DNA of 64,000 nt from Mycobacterium paraffinicum (GCF_001907675.1 NZ_MPNT01000005.1:62001-126000); one strand, 5' to 3'. Shown: positions 1 through 10,111, counted from the stretch's first letter. Translations and numbers: made by a program. Notes: generated from the sequence alone by a model not told the origin.

Positions 1-57
1 ACGCGCGGCGGCCAATGCGAGCTCGGTAACGGCCTCGTCATCGCTGGACGCGATCAT
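1..57 (-). CDS. sigC: ECF sigma factor SigC, N-terminal fragment (runs off window)
   Basis: Only the first 19 codons are in the window. They read M-I-A-S-S-D-D-E-A-V-T-E-L-A-L-A-A-A-R, which matches the start of mycobacterial SigC as I remember it (SDDEAVT-x-LAL-x-AA). SigC is an extracytoplasmic-function sigma factor, linked in M. tuberculosis to virulence and copper acquisition. The ATG at 57 has an AAAGGTGG Shine-Dalgarno-like stretch a few bases upstream, so translation can start here. The location also fits, because in H37Rv sigC lies on the same strand as the cobG-cobH-cobI genes. Oddly, the frame is open upstream all the way to 873, so this start could also be an internal methionine of a longer fused protein. 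The call rests on a short match and on synteny. Confidence 0.65.
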   Translation of the reverse strand, partial: MIASSDDEAVTELALAAAR

Positions 58-873
58 GGCGAACCACCTTTGTTTCGCGGGCTCCGTGAGTCTACGACGG
101 CCTGTCGTAGCGGTTGCGGCGGGGTCAACGGCGGACCTGTTGATGGGCCACAGGTGAGTGCGGCGCCGCGCGGCGGGGTTCTCGGCCGGCCACGCCACGT
201 CGTCCGCGACAACGGCGGCGCCCATCCGGTCCGACCTCACTCGTTCCCGCGCCACCAACAACGCGAACGCAAGGCCCAACAGCAGCGGCATGTGGCTGGC
301 GATACGTGTCGCCGTGACCTCGCCGGCGAACGCGTCGACGATCACGTAACCAAGCAGCGCGACCGAATAGACGCCCGTAATCGCAGCCACGCCAATGGCG
401 GTGACCGGCCAGACGCCTGCGGCGACCATCGCCAGCCCCAATGCCAGCAGCCAGGCGGTGGACTCGTGCATCAGATGCTCCCCGGACATCGCGCCGTGCA
501 TGTGGCTCGACACCATGCCGAAATCGATACCGCTGATCTGCGCGGCGGCGATCGCCACCTGGAACAGCCCGACCGCCATCAGGCCCCACCGCCGGTAATG
601 CGAACGCAGCCAACGCATCCTGCGCTGGTGCCCGGAGGACTCTTCGCCGAGATTCGCCATGATTCGCGAGACCAGGTCGGGCCCGTCGACCGGCTCGACC
701 GAGGCGAGCCGACGGGTCTGCGCCGCGGCGCCGATGAGCCAGGAGCGGCAACGCCGGCACGATTCGAGATGGGCATCCACCTGCTGCGCGAGCGCCTGGG
801 GACGCTCGCCGTCCAGTCGAGCCGAAAGCGCCTCACGCGCCGCGTCACACCGCATCCCTGCATCGTTGCGCAT
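58..873 (-). CDS. Zinc-finger, four-helix membrane protein (anti-sigma-like), in frame with sigC
   Basis: The frame starts at ATG 873 (GGAG five bases upstream) or ATG 855 and reads without a stop into sigC. Residues about 7-50 resemble a zf-HC2 anti-sigma domain: an [16 protein letters not shown] start, then a H-x3-C-x2-C motif (HLESCRRC). Four hydrophobic segments follow ([32 protein letters not shown], a third around [16 protein letters not shown], and [13 protein letters not shown]). Between the first two lies a His/Met-rich loop, [14 protein letters not shown], encoded near 466-505. With the zinc finger in the cytoplasm this loop would face outward and the C-terminus, joined to SigC, would face inward. 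Known for the family: zf-HC2 membrane proteins hold ECF sigma factors inactive. Inferred: a metal-sensing regulator of SigC. The last 50 or so residues look low-complexity, and a true stop may have been lost there. Confidence 0.6.
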
Positions 874-1007
874 GCCCGCTCCGGGCGCAAAGAGCACTCG
901 AATTCGAACGGCGGGAACTAATCCGTCCGGCGAACCGACCACTGGACGTCAACAGCCCCCACATTCACCGAAGAGGTGTTCGTGTTTCTGCCCGAAAACC
1001 CCCGACG

Positions 1008-2588
1008 ATGACCGCCCCGATCTGGATCGCCTTTCCGCCCGAGGTGCACTCGACCCTGCTCAGCAGCGGCCCCGGACCCGGGCCGATGCTCGCTGCGGCA
1101 GCGACGTGGTCGTCGATGAGCAGCCAATACGCCGAGGCCGCAGAGGAACTGACCGGGCTGCTGGGCGCCGTGCAGAGCGGCGCGTGGGAGGGGCCCAGCG
1201 CCGAACAGTACGTTGCGGCCCACGCCCCGTATCTGGCCTGGCTGCTGGAGGGCTCCGCCAAGAGCGCGACGGCCGCGGCGCTGCACGAGACGGCGGCCGG
1301 GGCTTACACCGCGGCGCTGGCTGCCATGCCGACGATGCCCGAACTCGCGGCCAACCACGCGACGCATGCCGCGCTGGTGGCGACGAACTTCTTCGGCATC
1401 AACACCATTCCGATCGCCGTGAACGAGGCCGACTATGCGCGCATGTGGGTGCAAGCCGCCACGACGATGACCTCCTACCAAGTGACCGCAGAATCCGCGC
1501 TCGCCGCGGTGCCCGCCACCACGGCTGCGCCCACGATCGTCACCCCCGGCGCGGAGGCGAGCGTCGCGACGGTGCAGGCCGCCGACACCCAGCAGCAGGC
1601 CACCCGGACCTACCCGTCCTGGCAGGATCAGCTGACCGCGTGGTTGCAGCAGTACACGAAGAATTTCGCGTGGCCGGTTTCCAAGGACCTCAATCCCGGT
1701 GGCTGGCCGTTTCCGCCGGTGCCGTTCGTCAACGGCCTCGCCTCGTTCTTCGGTCAGCTGGGCTTCTCGCCGGCGCTTTCCAGCGCCCTGGGCTGGGCGA
1801 TTTTTCACACCCTGATGATCTTCTGGCCCTTCATGCAGGCCGCCATCCAGATGGCGGTGGTGCTGGCGCCGATGGTTGTTTCGGTCCTGGGCGCCGCCGC
1901 GGCGGGGGGAGCGGCGGCCGCTGTCACCGCGATCAGCGTCGCGGCCCCGCTGTCGGCCGCCGCACCGCTGCCGGCGCCCGCCGCCGCGGCGGCACCCTTG
2001 GCGACCGCGCCGGCGCCGGCGATCGGCACCGCTCCAGCCGGCGTGAGCAACGCCCCGACGATGTCCAGCGCCCCCGCATCGACGGTGGCCACCCCGGCCG
2101 GCGGCGGACCGGTCGGTGGGGGGCCGGGCGCCGGGTTCAGTCCCACCGCCACGGACGGCATCGGCGCGGGCATGTCCGACGCGCTGTATGCCGTGGGACT
2201 GTCCGGGCTGGCGGCGCGCGGCAGCGCCAGTGGCCGGGCACGCCGCAAGTCGGAGGAGCCGGCGCCCGACGACGTCGACGCACCAGCCGCGGCAGGCGCG
2301 GCGGCCGCAACCAAAAAGAAGGCGCGGGCGCGGCGACGCCGCGCCGGAACGGCGACCGACCGCGCGTACCGCTACGAGTTCATGGACCTCGATCAGGATT
2401 CGCGTGTGGACGACGAAGATCCGGAAGCCGTGAGCCCGTCCGATCAGGGCGGCGGACCGCTCGGATTCGCCGGGGCCGCAGCGAGATCCGGTCTCCCACA
2501 GCCGACCGGGTTGGCGACGCTGACCCGCGAAGGCTTCGGTGACGGACCCACCGTGCCGATGATGCCCAGCAGCTGGGGCAACGACTAA
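1008..2588 (+). CDS. PPE family protein, PPW subgroup
   Basis: This is a 526-residue PPE protein. The start [16 protein letters not shown] carries the Pro-Pro-Glu signature, and residues 1-175 form the usual helical PPE domain, including the WxG-like turn AWEGPSA. A region around residues 215-245 ([14 protein letters not shown]...[12 protein letters not shown]) follows, then an Ala/Gly/Pro-rich stretch with a hydrophobic segment ([21 protein letters not shown]). A very basic linker ([10 protein letters not shown]) leads to a C-terminal PPW domain, marked by GFAGAA and by PMMPSSW, which fits PxxPxxW. Such proteins are exported by ESX type VII systems, normally with a PE partner. No PE or Esx gene adjoins this one. 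It replaces the blaC/Rv2067c position of H37Rv. Its stop overlaps the convergent cobIJ stop by 2 nt. Confidence 0.9.
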   Translation: MTAPIWIAFPPEVHSTLLSSGPGPGPMLAAAATWSSMSSQYAEAAEELTGLLGAVQSGAWEGPSAEQYVAAHAPYLAWLLEGSAKSATAAALHETAAGAYTAALAAMPTMPELAANHATHAALVATNFFGINTIPIAVNEADYARMWVQAATTMTSYQVTAESALAAVPATTAAPTIVTPGAEASVATVQAADTQQQATRTYPSWQDQLTAWLQQYTKNFAWPVSKDLNPGGWPFPPVPFVNGLASFFGQLGFSPALSSALGWAIFHTLMIFWPFMQAAIQMAVVLAPMVVSVLGAAAAGGAAAAVTAISVAAPLSAAAPLPAPAAAAAPLATAPAPAIGTAPAGVSNAPTMSSAPASTVATPAGGGPVGGGPGAGFSPTATDGIGAGMSDALYAVGLSGLAARGSASGRARRKSEEPAPDDVDAPAAAGAAAATKKKARARRRRAGTATDRAYRYEFMDLDQDSRVDDEDPEAVSPSDQGGGPLGFAGAAARSGLPQPTGLATLTREGFGDGPTVPMMPSSWGND

Positions 2589-4066
2589 CCGGGCGGGTAG
2601 CGGCGGGGCGTGAACACTCGGTCACCGGAATCGCTTGCATGCCATTGGGTTTGGGAAGAACCCACGATCAGCAGGCAACGCATGTCCACGTCGGCTGGGT
2701 CGAGATCGGCCAGCCGCACCACGCGAACGTTCTCGTCGGGTCCGGAGACGTTGCGGCCGATCACCACCGGCGTCCCGGGTTCGCGGTGTTCCAGCAGCAG
2801 GTCGCGCATCGCGCCGACTTGCCACGTTCGCGTCTTGGACGCCGGGTTGTAGATGGCCAGCACCAGGTCGGCGGCGGCCGCGGCGGCCAGCCTCTCGGCG
2901 ATGATCTCCCACGGCTTGAGGCGGTCGGACAGCGAGATCACCGCATAGTCGTGGCCCAGCGGAGCGCCGACCCGGCTGGCGACGGCCTGGGCGGCAGTCA
3001 TCGCCGGAATCACCCGGATCGCCACTCCCGGCCACTCTTTGGCCTCTTCCAGCACCGCGGTGGCCATCGCGAACACGCCGGGGTCTCCCGAGGACACCAC
3101 CGCGACGGCGCACCCTTGCTCAGCCAGCGCGCAGGCGAGTCGGGCCCGCGCGGGTTCGTCGGTGTTGTCGCTGGGGTGTCGCCGTTGCCCGTCGCGCACC
3201 GGGACGCGGTTCAGGTAGCCGGCATAGCCGATCAGGTCGGTGGCGCCGGCCAGCTCGCGCCGGCTCTGTGGGGTCATCCAGTCGTGGTCGCCGGGCCCCA
3301 GGCCGACCACCGCGACGGTGCCGGCTGTCGCTGAGCGCCGTCCGCGGCGCCCACCCGGCAGCATCGCCAGCGAGAAGTAGGGCACGCCGGCCTCGTCGAC
3401 GTCGGCGGCGGGCAGTATCCGCTGCCCGACGGTGCTGGCCCGCTCGACGTAGTACGCGTCGTCGAGCTGCCCGGACGCCGAAAGCGCTTCGCGCACAGCG
3501 TGATACGAGCGTCCCAGCTTCAGCACCACCGCGGCGTCCGCGTCGGCCAGGCGGCGGGTCAGCTCGGCGACCGGCAGGGTGCCCGGCAACACCGAGAGCA
3601 CCTCGTCACCGGCCACCAACGGCGTCGCGATGGCCGCCGAGGCGGCGCTCACCGACGTCACCCCCGGCACGATGACCGCGTCGAACCGCTGCGTCAGCCG
3701 GGTGTGCAAATGCATGTAGGAGCTGTAGAACAGTGGGTCGCCCTCGGCGAGCAACGCCACATTGCGGCCCGCGTCGAGATGTGCGGCGATGCGCGCGCTG
3801 GCTTCCACATAGAAGTCCTCGATGGCCCCGGCATAGCCGCCGGGGTGGTCGGTCACCTCGGTGGTCACCGGGTAGACCAGGTGCTCCTCGATCTGCCCGG
3901 GCCGCAGGTACGGTTCCGCGATACCCCGCGCGATGCTGCGGCCGTGCCGGGCGCTGTGGTAGGCCACCACGTCGGCCTCGCCGATCACCCGGGCCGCCTT
4001 GACGGTCACCAGTTCCGGGTCCCCGGGCCCCAGCCCGACGCCCCAGAGCGTGCCCCGCGGTGTCAT
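2585..4066 (-). CDS. cobIJ: Precorrin-2 C20-methyltransferase / precorrin-3B C17-methyltransferase (CobIJ)
   Basis: This 493-residue fusion contains two tetrapyrrole methylase domains. The first (residues 1-245, CobI) opens with [18 protein letters not shown] and has the [12 protein letters not shown] motif. The second (about 255-493, CobJ) opens with [15 protein letters not shown], contains [12 protein letters not shown], and has the [10 protein letters not shown] segment. CobI adds a methyl group to precorrin-2 at C20. CobJ contracts the ring of precorrin-3B while methylating C17. Both use SAM in the aerobic cobalamin pathway. The start at ATG 4066 overlaps the cobH stop by 4 nt, which indicates translational coupling in cobG-cobH-cobIJ. 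The same fusion is the usual mycobacterial form. Confidence 0.95.
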   Translation of the reverse strand: MTPRGTLWGVGLGPGDPELVTVKAARVIGEADVVAYHSARHGRSIARGIAEPYLRPGQIEEHLVYPVTTEVTDHPGGYAGAIEDFYVEASARIAAHLDAGRNVALLAEGDPLFYSSYMHLHTRLTQRFDAVIVPGVTSVSAASAAIATPLVAGDEVLSVLPGTLPVAELTRRLADADAAVVLKLGRSYHAVREALSASGQLDDAYYVERASTVGQRILPAADVDEAGVPYFSLAMLPGGRRGRRSATAGTVAVVGLGPGDHDWMTPQSRRELAGATDLIGYAGYLNRVPVRDGQRRHPSDNTDEPARARLACALAEQGCAVAVVSSGDPGVFAMATAVLEEAKEWPGVAIRVIPAMTAAQAVASRVGAPLGHDYAVISLSDRLKPWEIIAERLAAAAAADLVLAIYNPASKTRTWQVGAMRDLLLEHREPGTPVVIGRNVSGPDENVRVVRLADLDPADVDMRCLLIVGSSQTQWHASDSGDRVFTPRRYPPG

Positions 4067-4689
4067 TCGCGGTCGCTCGCGATCGCATTGACGGCGGCGG
4101 CGGCCATGGCGCTGCCACCGCGACGGCCCCGCACCACCAGATACGACATCCCGCGTGGACGCTCGATGAGTTCCTGCTTGGACTGGGCCGACCCGACGAA
4201 TCCGACCGGTCCGCCCAAAACCCCGGCCGGTGGGGAGACGCCTTCGTCGATCAGCTCGAGCAGCCGGAACAGGGCGGTGGGCGCGTTGCCGATGGCGAGC
4301 ACGGCCCCGGGCAGCCGGTCGGCCCACAGCTCCACCCCCGCGGCCGAACGAGTGGTGTGCCGGCGCGCGGCCAGCTCCGCGGCGCGCGGGTCGGCCACCA
4401 GCGACACCACCTCGTTGCCGGCCGGCAGGCGCGCGCCGGTGATTCCGGCGGCCACCATCGACGAATCGCACAGCACTGGAGCGCCGCCGCGCAGCGCCGC
4501 GCCGACACGCGCGGCGACATCGTCGGTGTAGGCGACGTGGTCGGCGACGTCGACCTGCCCACAGGTGTGGATCAATCGCACGACCACCCGCGCGATATCG
4601 TCCGGGAAGCGGCTCAGGTCGGCTTCGGCCCGAATGGCCGCGAACGACTGGCGATAGATCTCAGCTGCGTCGCGGATGTAGTCGAGCAC
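4063..4689 (-). CDS. cobH: Precorrin-8X methylmutase CobH
   Basis: CobH moves the C11 methyl group to C12, turning precorrin-8X into hydrogenobyrinic acid. Family motifs are clear: [10 protein letters not shown] (with the catalytic His), a [13 protein letters not shown] segment, [10 protein letters not shown], and [13 protein letters not shown] near the C-terminus. I chose the GTG at 4689, which reads [12 protein letters not shown]. It begins 5 nt after the cobG stop and gives 208 residues, the length of the M. tuberculosis protein. A GTG at 4719, inside the end of cobG, would add 10 residues. The gene is the middle member of the leftward cobG-cobH-cobIJ operon. Confidence 0.94.
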   Translation of the reverse strand: MLDYIRDAAEIYRQSFAAIRAEADLSRFPDDIARVVVRLIHTCGQVDVADHVAYTDDVAARVGAALRGGAPVLCDSSMVAAGITGARLPAGNEVVSLVADPRAAELAARRHTTRSAAGVELWADRLPGAVLAIGNAPTALFRLLELIDEGVSPPAGVLGGPVGFVGSAQSKQELIERPRGMSYLVVRGRRGGSAMAAAAVNAIASDRE

Positions 4690-4693
4690 CCGA

Positions 4694-5791
4694 TTACCGT
4701 AGCGGGCGGTATCCGTCACCAGTCGCCAGCAGCACCTCACCGGTCAGCGGGCTGCCGCACGCGCGGTCGCAGCCGACGAAGTGACGATGCACACCGGCAT
4801 CCCCGCCCACCGCCGCGGCCGCGTCGGCCCGGACATCGGCGAGCGAATGCGCACACCCGGGGCTGCCAGTGCAGGCGCTGACGTTCAGCCAGGGGGAGTT
4901 CTCGTCGAAAACCAAACCCAACGGGGCCAGCACCCGCAGCGCGACGTCGGCGACCCCCTCGTCGAGATCACACACCAGCACCGAGCGCCAAGGCGTGATC
5001 ACCAGCGGCGCCTCGACCGCCGCCAGGTATTCCGCGACGTCCGCGGACAGCACCCCCAGTGGCACCGCGGCACCGAGCGCCACCCGGCCGTCATCCTGGT
5101 TGATCCAGCCCACCGGCGGCCTGGTGACCGCGGGAAAGCCGACGGCACCGAGCTCGACACCGGGCAGCAGGCTCCCCACGTCGTCCAATTCCTTGACGCG
5201 CCAAGCGTTTCCACGCGTCGCCGCAAAACGTTTCGCGATGACGACCAGCGTCTCGATCACCTCGCCGGCGGTCAGCCGGACGCCGGTGTCGCGTCCGGCG
5301 AGCAGCAACGCCCAACCATCGGAGAGCGCGTGCACACCGACATCGGCGCACAGCCCCGAGACGTCGGCGCGCCCGTCATCGAGGCTGAACCAAAATCGCC
5401 CGCCCAGCTCGACGAGGCTCGGCTCGGCGCAGATCGCCGCGTCCAGCTCGCCGACCCACGGCCGCACGTCACCGGCCCCACCGGCGCGGCCGGACAGCGG
5501 GGACGCGACGATGTTGCGTACCCGCTCATGGGTTTGGGAGGGCAAGAGTCCCGCAGCGGCGATCGCCTCGGCCGCCGCCGTCACATCGGTGATCCCGCGC
5601 AGCTGCACATTGCCGCGCGCCGTGAGCTCCAGCGTCGCCGAGCCGTGTTCGCGCGACACGCGCGCGAGCGCCCTCAGCTGGGCGGCGGTCAGCATCCCGC
5701 CGGGCAGCCGGATCCGCGCCAGAGCGCCGTCGGCGGCCCGGTGCACCTGCAGCGCACCCGGGCATGCGTCGGTGTCGCGTGTCCTGGCCAT
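4694..5791 (-). CDS. cobG: Precorrin-3B synthase CobG
   Basis: CobG is the oxygen-dependent iron-sulfur enzyme that hydroxylates precorrin-3A and forms the lactone of precorrin-3B, the defining step of aerobic cobalamin synthesis. It belongs to the sulfite/nitrite reductase fold: a ferredoxin-like half-domain ([31 protein letters not shown]) and a C-terminal 4Fe-4S site with Cys in ACTGSPGC and [10 protein letters not shown] chose the ATG at 5791 ([12 protein letters not shown], 365 residues) over a longer upstream start. A TACCGT hexamer lies exactly 6 nt before it, as expected for a leaderless mycobacterial transcript. It is the first gene of the cobG-cobH-cobIJ operon, divergent from the hydrolase/cobN pair. 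Confidence 0.93.
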   Translation of the reverse strand: MARTRDTDACPGALQVHRAADGALARIRLPGGMLTAAQLRALARVSREHGSATLELTARGNVQLRGITDVTAAAEAIAAAGLLPSQTHERVRNIVASPLSGRAGGAGDVRPWVGELDAAICAEPSLVELGGRFWFSLDDGRADVSGLCADVGVHALSDGWALLLAGRDTGVRLTAGEVIETLVVIAKRFAATRGNAWRVKELDDVGSLLPGVELGAVGFPAVTRPPVGWINQDDGRVALGAAVPLGVLSADVAEYLAAVEAPLVITPWRSVLVCDLDEGVADVALRVLAPLGLVFDENSPWLNVSACTGSPGCAHSLADVRADAAAAVGGDAGVHRHFVGCDRACGSPLTGEVLLATGDGYRPLR

Positions 5792-5797
5792 GCGTCC

Positions 5798-5803
5798 ACG
5801 GTA
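5798..5803 (-). promoter_or_regulatory. -10 hexamer of a leaderless cobG transcript
   Basis: TACCGT on the minus strand fits TANNNT and ends 6 nt before the cobG ATG at 5791, so transcription should begin at the A of the start codon. This is a pattern inference, not a measured start site. Confidence 0.5.
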
Positions 5804-5858
5804 CGGCCCTGATCCGCCTGACGATTGGGACCACACCCTGCCGGGCACCCTCGTCCGC

Positions 5859-6527
5859 ATGCGGACAGTGGAATACGCCCCGGGCCGGTTGGCCGATGTC
5901 TACGGCGACTCGACGCAGCCCACGGTCCTGCTGTGGCACGGCATGCAGACCGACGCCCGCGCCGCCTTCCGTCCCCTCGCCGGCATGCTCGCCGAGCGCG
6001 GCGCCGCAGTAGTGGCGCCGGACTGGAACTCCCACGCCGACGACGGCGGGCGCGGGGATCTGTTGGCATCGCTCGACTTCACCCGAGAACGCGCCAGCGA
6101 CCCCGACGGCATCGTGCTGGTCGGATGGTCGATGGGTGGGTGCGCGGCTGCGGGTCTGACGCTGCGCGGCGACGTCGACTTGGCGCACACCGTCTGCCTT
6201 GCCGGGGCGTTCATGGTGCCCGACCCGTTGACCGGTCGGGTGCCGACCGACGCGTTGACGGCGGACCGAGCCGGTGCGCCGTTCACGTTGCTGCACGGCC
6301 TGGCCGACGACGTCGTCCCGGTAACGGCCAGCAGGGACTTCGCCGCTCGGCTCCGGCAGGTCGGCTGGCCGGTCGAGTTGGTCGAGCTCACCGCCGACCA
6401 CGGGTCCATCGCCGGCGCCGACTACGACCCGGTCGCCGACCGCTACGAACCCGGCACGAGCGACGAGGCTTTGCGGGCCGCCGAAGAGGTCGCCGCCCGG
6501 ATCGCGGCGACCCTACGGTACGAATGA
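5859..6527 (+). CDS. Alpha/beta hydrolase of unknown substrate
   Basis: This 222-residue single-domain hydrolase has the standard fold marks: an early oxyanion strand PTVLLWHGMQ, the nucleophile elbow GWSMGG (Ser), an acid in HGLADDVVP, and a late His in ADHGSI. It may hydrolyse an ester or act like a dienelactone hydrolase, but nothing shows the substrate. The ATG at 5859 is preferred. The in-frame ATG at 5790 would overlap the cobG start on the other strand and its promoter. The stop lies 3 nt before cobN, so the two genes probably share a transcript. H37Rv has a toxin-antitoxin pair near this position instead. Confidence 0.8.
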   Translation: MRTVEYAPGRLADVYGDSTQPTVLLWHGMQTDARAAFRPLAGMLAERGAAVVAPDWNSHADDGGRGDLLASLDFTRERASDPDGIVLVGWSMGGCAAAGLTLRGDVDLAHTVCLAGAFMVPDPLTGRVPTDALTADRAGAPFTLLHGLADDVVPVTASRDFAARLRQVGWPVELVELTADHGSIAGADYDPVADRYEPGTSDEALRAAEEVAARIAATLRYE

Positions 6528-6530
6528 GGG

Positions 6531-9500
6531 GTGGCTGAGCCGAGCATTTTGCTGCTGTCGACGTCCGACACAGACCTGATCAGCGCCCGCTCCAGCGGGA
6601 AGAACTATCGGTGGGCCAACCCTTCACGCCTCGACGAAAGCGAGCTGCCGGGCCTGCTCGCCGACGCCGCGATCGTCGTGGTCCGGATCCTCGGCGGGTA
6701 CCGCGCCTGGCAGAGCGGCATCGATGCTGTGATCGCCAGCGGGGTACCGACGGTGTTGGTCAGCGGCGAGCAGGCCGCCGACGCCGAGCTGACCGGCCTG
6801 TCCACGCTCGCCGCCGGTATCGCGGTGCAGGCGCACATTTACCTGGCGCACGGCGGCGTCGAAAACCTGCGCCAGCTGCACGCCTTCTTGTCCGACACCG
6901 TGCTGATGACGGGCTTCGGCTTCAGCCCGCCCGTCGTGACACCGACCTGGGGCGAGCTGGAGCGGTCGAACGCCGAAACCGACGGCCCGACAATCGCCGT
7001 CCTGTACTACCGCGCACAGCAGCTGGCCGGCAACACCGGCTACGTCGAGGCGCTCTGCCGCGCCATTGAGGCCGCCGGCGCGCGACCGCTGCCGATCTAC
7101 TGTGCGTCGCTGCGGACCGCCGAACCCGAACTGCTGCAGCGGCTGGGCGACGCCGACGCCATGGTCGTCACCGTCCTGGCCGCCGGCGGACTGAAGCCGG
7201 CCACGGTGTCGGCCGGCGGCGATGACGACAGCTGGAACGTCGAACACCTTGCCGCCCTGGACATTCCGATCCTGCAGGGGCTGTGCCTGACCAGCTCGCG
7301 GGCTCAGTGGAGTGAAAACGACGACGGGCTCAGCCCGCTCGACGTGGCCACCCAGGTGGCGGTGCCCGAGTTCGACGGCCGCATCATCACGGTGCCGTTC
7401 TCCTTCAAGGAGATCGACGACGACGGCCTGATCTCCTACGTCGCCGACCCGGAGCGGTGCGCACGGGTCGCGGGCCTGGCGATCCGGCACGCGCGGCTGC
7501 GCCATGTCGCCCCGGCCGACAAGCGGGTGGCCCTGGTGTTTTCGGCCTATCCGACCAAGCACGCCCGGATCGGGAACGCCGTCGGCCTAGACACTCCGGC
7601 CAGCGCGGTCGCGCTGCTGCGGGCGATGCGCGAGCGCGGATATCAGGTGGGAGAGCTCCCCGGGGTCGACGCCAACGACGGTGACGCCCTGATTCACGCC
7701 TTGATCGAACGCGGCGGTCAGGACCCCGACTGGCTCACCGACGGGCAATTGGCGGGCAATCCAATCCGGCTGTCCGCCAAGGACTATCGCGCCTGGTTCG
7801 CGACGCTGCCCACCGAACTGACCGACGAGGTGGCACGGCATTGGGGCCCGCCGCCTGGGAACCTCTTCGTGGATCGCACACGAGACCCCGACGGTGAAAT
7901 CGTGATCGCCGCGATGCAAGCGGGCAACGTGGTGCTGATCGTGCAGCCACCCCGCGGGTTCGGCGAGAACCCGGTGGCGATCTACCACGACCCCGACCTG
8001 CCGCCCAGCCACCACTACCTGGCCGCCTACCACTGGCTGGACGCCGGATTCGGTTCGCACGCGGTGGTGCATCTGGGCAAGCACGGCAACCTGGAATGGC
8101 TGCCCGGCAAGACGCTGGGCATGTCGGCGGCGTGCGGATCCGACGCCGCGCTGGGGAATCTGCCCCTGATCTATCCCTTCCTGGTCAACGACCCGGGTGA
8201 GGGGACCCAGGCCAAGCGGCGGGCGCACGCGGTGCTCGTTGACCACCTCATTCCGCCGATGGCGCGCGCCGAAACTTACGGCGACATCGCCCGGCTGGAG
8301 CAATTGCTCGACGAGCACGCCAACGTCGCCGCGCTGGATCCCGTCAAGTTGCCCGCCATCCGCCAACAGATCTGGACGCTGATCCGGGCCGCGAAGATGG
8401 ACCACGATCTCGGGCTGACCGAGCGGCCCCCGGAGGACTCCTTCGACGACATGCTGCTGCACGTCGACGGCTGGCTCTGCGAGATCAAGGACGTGCAGAT
8501 CCGCGACGGCCTGCACATCTTGGGCCAAAAGCCCTCCGGGGAAACCGAACTCGACCTCGTGCTGGCGATCCTGCGCGCCCGTCAGCTGTTTGGGGGCCAG
8601 CACGCCATCCCGGGGTTGCGGCAGGCGCTGGGCCTCGCGGAGGACGGCACCGACGAGCGCGCCTCGGTCGATTCGGCCGAGGCGGCGGCACGCGAACTCG
8701 TGGCCGCGCTGCAGGCTAGCGGCTGGGATCCCGTTGCGGCCGAACGCATCACCGACAACCCTGAGGTGGCCGCGGTGCTGCGGTTCGCGGCCACCGAGGT
8801 GGTGCCCCGGCTGGCCGGCACCGCGGCAGAGATCGACCAGGTGCTCAACGCGTTGGACGGCCGGTTCATCGCGGCCGGCCCTTCGGGCTCACCGCTGCGC
8901 GGCCTGGTGAACGTGTTGCCCACCGGCCGAAACTTCTATTCCGTCGACCCCAAGGCGGTGCCGTCGCGGCTGGCCTGGGAGGCCGGTGTGGCCCTGGCGG
9001 ATTCGTTGCTGACCCGCTACCGCAACGATCATGGGCGGTGGCCCCAGTCGGTGGGGCTCTCGGTGTGGGGCACGTCGGCGATGCGCACCGCCGGGGACGA
9101 CATCGCCGAAGTGCTTGCGCTGCTGGGAGTCCGGCCCGTCTGGGACGACGCGTCGCGGCGCGTCGTCGACCTCACCGCCATCCCGCTCGCCGAGCTGGGG
9201 CGTCCGCGCATCGACGTGACCGTGCGAATCTCGGGCTTCTTCCGCGACGCCTTCCCGCACGTGGTGACGATGCTCGACGACGCGGTGCGGCTGGTGGCCG
9301 GTCTCGACGAGCCGGCCGACGACAACTACGTGCGGGCGCACGCGCAGGCCGACCTGGCCCAGCACGGCGACGAGCGCCGCTCCACGACAAGGATCTTCGG
9401 CTCCAAGCCGGGCACCTACGGCGCGGGGCTGCTCCAGCTGATCGACAGCCGCAACTGGCGCGACGACGCCGACCTGGCTCAGGTCTACACCGCGTGGGGC

Positions 9501-10103
9501 GGCTTCGCCTACGGCCGCGACCTGGATGGCCGCGCGGCGGTCGACGACATGAACCGCCAGTACCGGCGCATCGCGGTGGCCGCCAAGAACACCGACACCC
9601 GCGAACACGACATCGCCGACTCCGACGACTATTTCCAGTACCACGGCGGCATGGTGGCCACGGTCCGCGCGTTGACCGGGCAGGCACCGGCCGCCTACAT
9701 CGGTGACAACACCAGGCCCGACGCGATCCGGACGCGGACGCTGTCCGAGGAGACCACCCGGGTGTTTCGCGCCCGCGTGGTCAATCCGCGCTGGATGGCG
9801 GCGATGCGCCGGCACGGTTACAAGGGTGCGTTCGAGATGGCGGCGACGGTGGACTACCTGTTCGGCTACGACGCGACCGCGGGGGTGATGGCCGATTGGA
9901 TGTATGAGCAGCTCACCCAGAGTTACGTGCTGGACCCCGAAAATCGGAAGTTCATGGCGGAGTCCAATCCCTGGGCGCTGCACGGCATGGCCGAACGACT
10001 GCTGGAGGCCGCCGGCCGCGGCATGTGGGAACAGCCGCAACCCGAGACCCTCGATGGCCTGCGCCAGGCGCTGCTGGAAACCGAGGGGGACCTGGAGGGC
10101 TGA
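6531..10103 (+). CDS. cobN: Cobaltochelatase subunit CobN
   Basis: This 1190-residue protein is the large subunit of the ATP-dependent aerobic cobaltochelatase, which inserts Co2+ into hydrogenobyrinic acid a,c-diamide together with CobS and CobT, not seen here. The start is a GTG (VAEPSILLLSTSDTD). The CobN/magnesium-chelatase-H signature HLGKHGNLEWLPGKTLG lies near residue 515, followed by a conserved YPFLVNDPGEGTQAKRR segment. The C-terminal third holds NFYSVDPKAVPSRLAWE, FGSKPGTYGAG and TVDYLFGYDAT. Length and motifs match full-length CobN. It lies directly downstream of the alpha/beta hydrolase and is divergent from cobG-cobH-cobIJ. Confidence 0.97.
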   Translation: MAEPSILLLSTSDTDLISARSSGKNYRWANPSRLDESELPGLLADAAIVVVRILGGYRAWQSGIDAVIASGVPTVLVSGEQAADAELTGLSTLAAGIAVQAHIYLAHGGVENLRQLHAFLSDTVLMTGFGFSPPVVTPTWGELERSNAETDGPTIAVLYYRAQQLAGNTGYVEALCRAIEAAGARPLPIYCASLRTAEPELLQRLGDADAMVVTVLAAGGLKPATVSAGGDDDSWNVEHLAALDIPILQGLCLTSSRAQWSENDDGLSPLDVATQVAVPEFDGRIITVPFSFKEIDDDGLISYVADPERCARVAGLAIRHARLRHVAPADKRVALVFSAYPTKHARIGNAVGLDTPASAVALLRAMRERGYQVGELPGVDANDGDALIHALIERGGQDPDWLTDGQLAGNPIRLSAKDYRAWFATLPTELTDEVARHWGPPPGNLFVDRTRDPDGEIVIAAMQAGNVVLIVQPPRGFGENPVAIYHDPDLPPSHHYLAAYHWLDAGFGSHAVVHLGKHGNLEWLPGKTLGMSAACGSDAALGNLPLIYPFLVNDPGEGTQAKRRAHAVLVDHLIPPMARAETYGDIARLEQLLDEHANVAALDPVKLPAIRQQIWTLIRAAKMDHDLGLTERPPEDSFDDMLLHVDGWLCEIKDVQIRDGLHILGQKPSGETELDLVLAILRARQLFGGQHAIPGLRQALGLAEDGTDERASVDSAEAAARELVAALQASGWDPVAAERITDNPEVAAVLRFAATEVVPRLAGTAAEIDQVLNALDGRFIAAGPSGSPLRGLVNVLPTGRNFYSVDPKAVPSRLAWEAGVALADSLLTRYRNDHGRWPQSVGLSVWGTSAMRTAGDDIAEVLALLGVRPVWDDASRRVVDLTAIPLAELGRPRIDVTVRISGFFRDAFPHVVTMLDDAVRLVAGLDEPADDNYVRAHAQADLAQHGDERRSTTRIFGSKPGTYGAGLLQLIDSRNWRDDADLAQVYTAWGGFAYGRDLDGRAAVDDMNRQYRRIAVAAKNTDTREHDIADSDDYFQYHGGMVATVRALTGQAPAAYIGDNTRPDAIRTRTLSEETTRVFRARVVNPRWMAAMRRHGYKGAFEMAATVDYLFGYDATAGVMADWMYEQLTQSYVLDPENRKFMAESNPWALHGMAERLLEAAGRGMWEQPQPETLDGLRQALLETEGDLEG

Positions 10104-10111
10104 CCCCTGGG

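Noticed and set aside
125..921. Alternative frames on both strands in the first kilobase
   Set aside because: Only the minus frame open from 873 into sigC gives a zinc-finger motif and four membrane helices. The others are Arg-rich shadows.
2585..4471. A 628-residue version of CobIJ starting inside cobH
   Set aside because: The extra 135 residues are out-of-frame cobH sequence. The ATG at 4066 gives the standard CobI start and a 4-nt overlap.
4869..5858. A longer N-terminus for the alpha/beta hydrolase, reaching back over cobG
   Set aside because: The extra sequence is antisense to cobG and Ser/Arg-rich with no domain.
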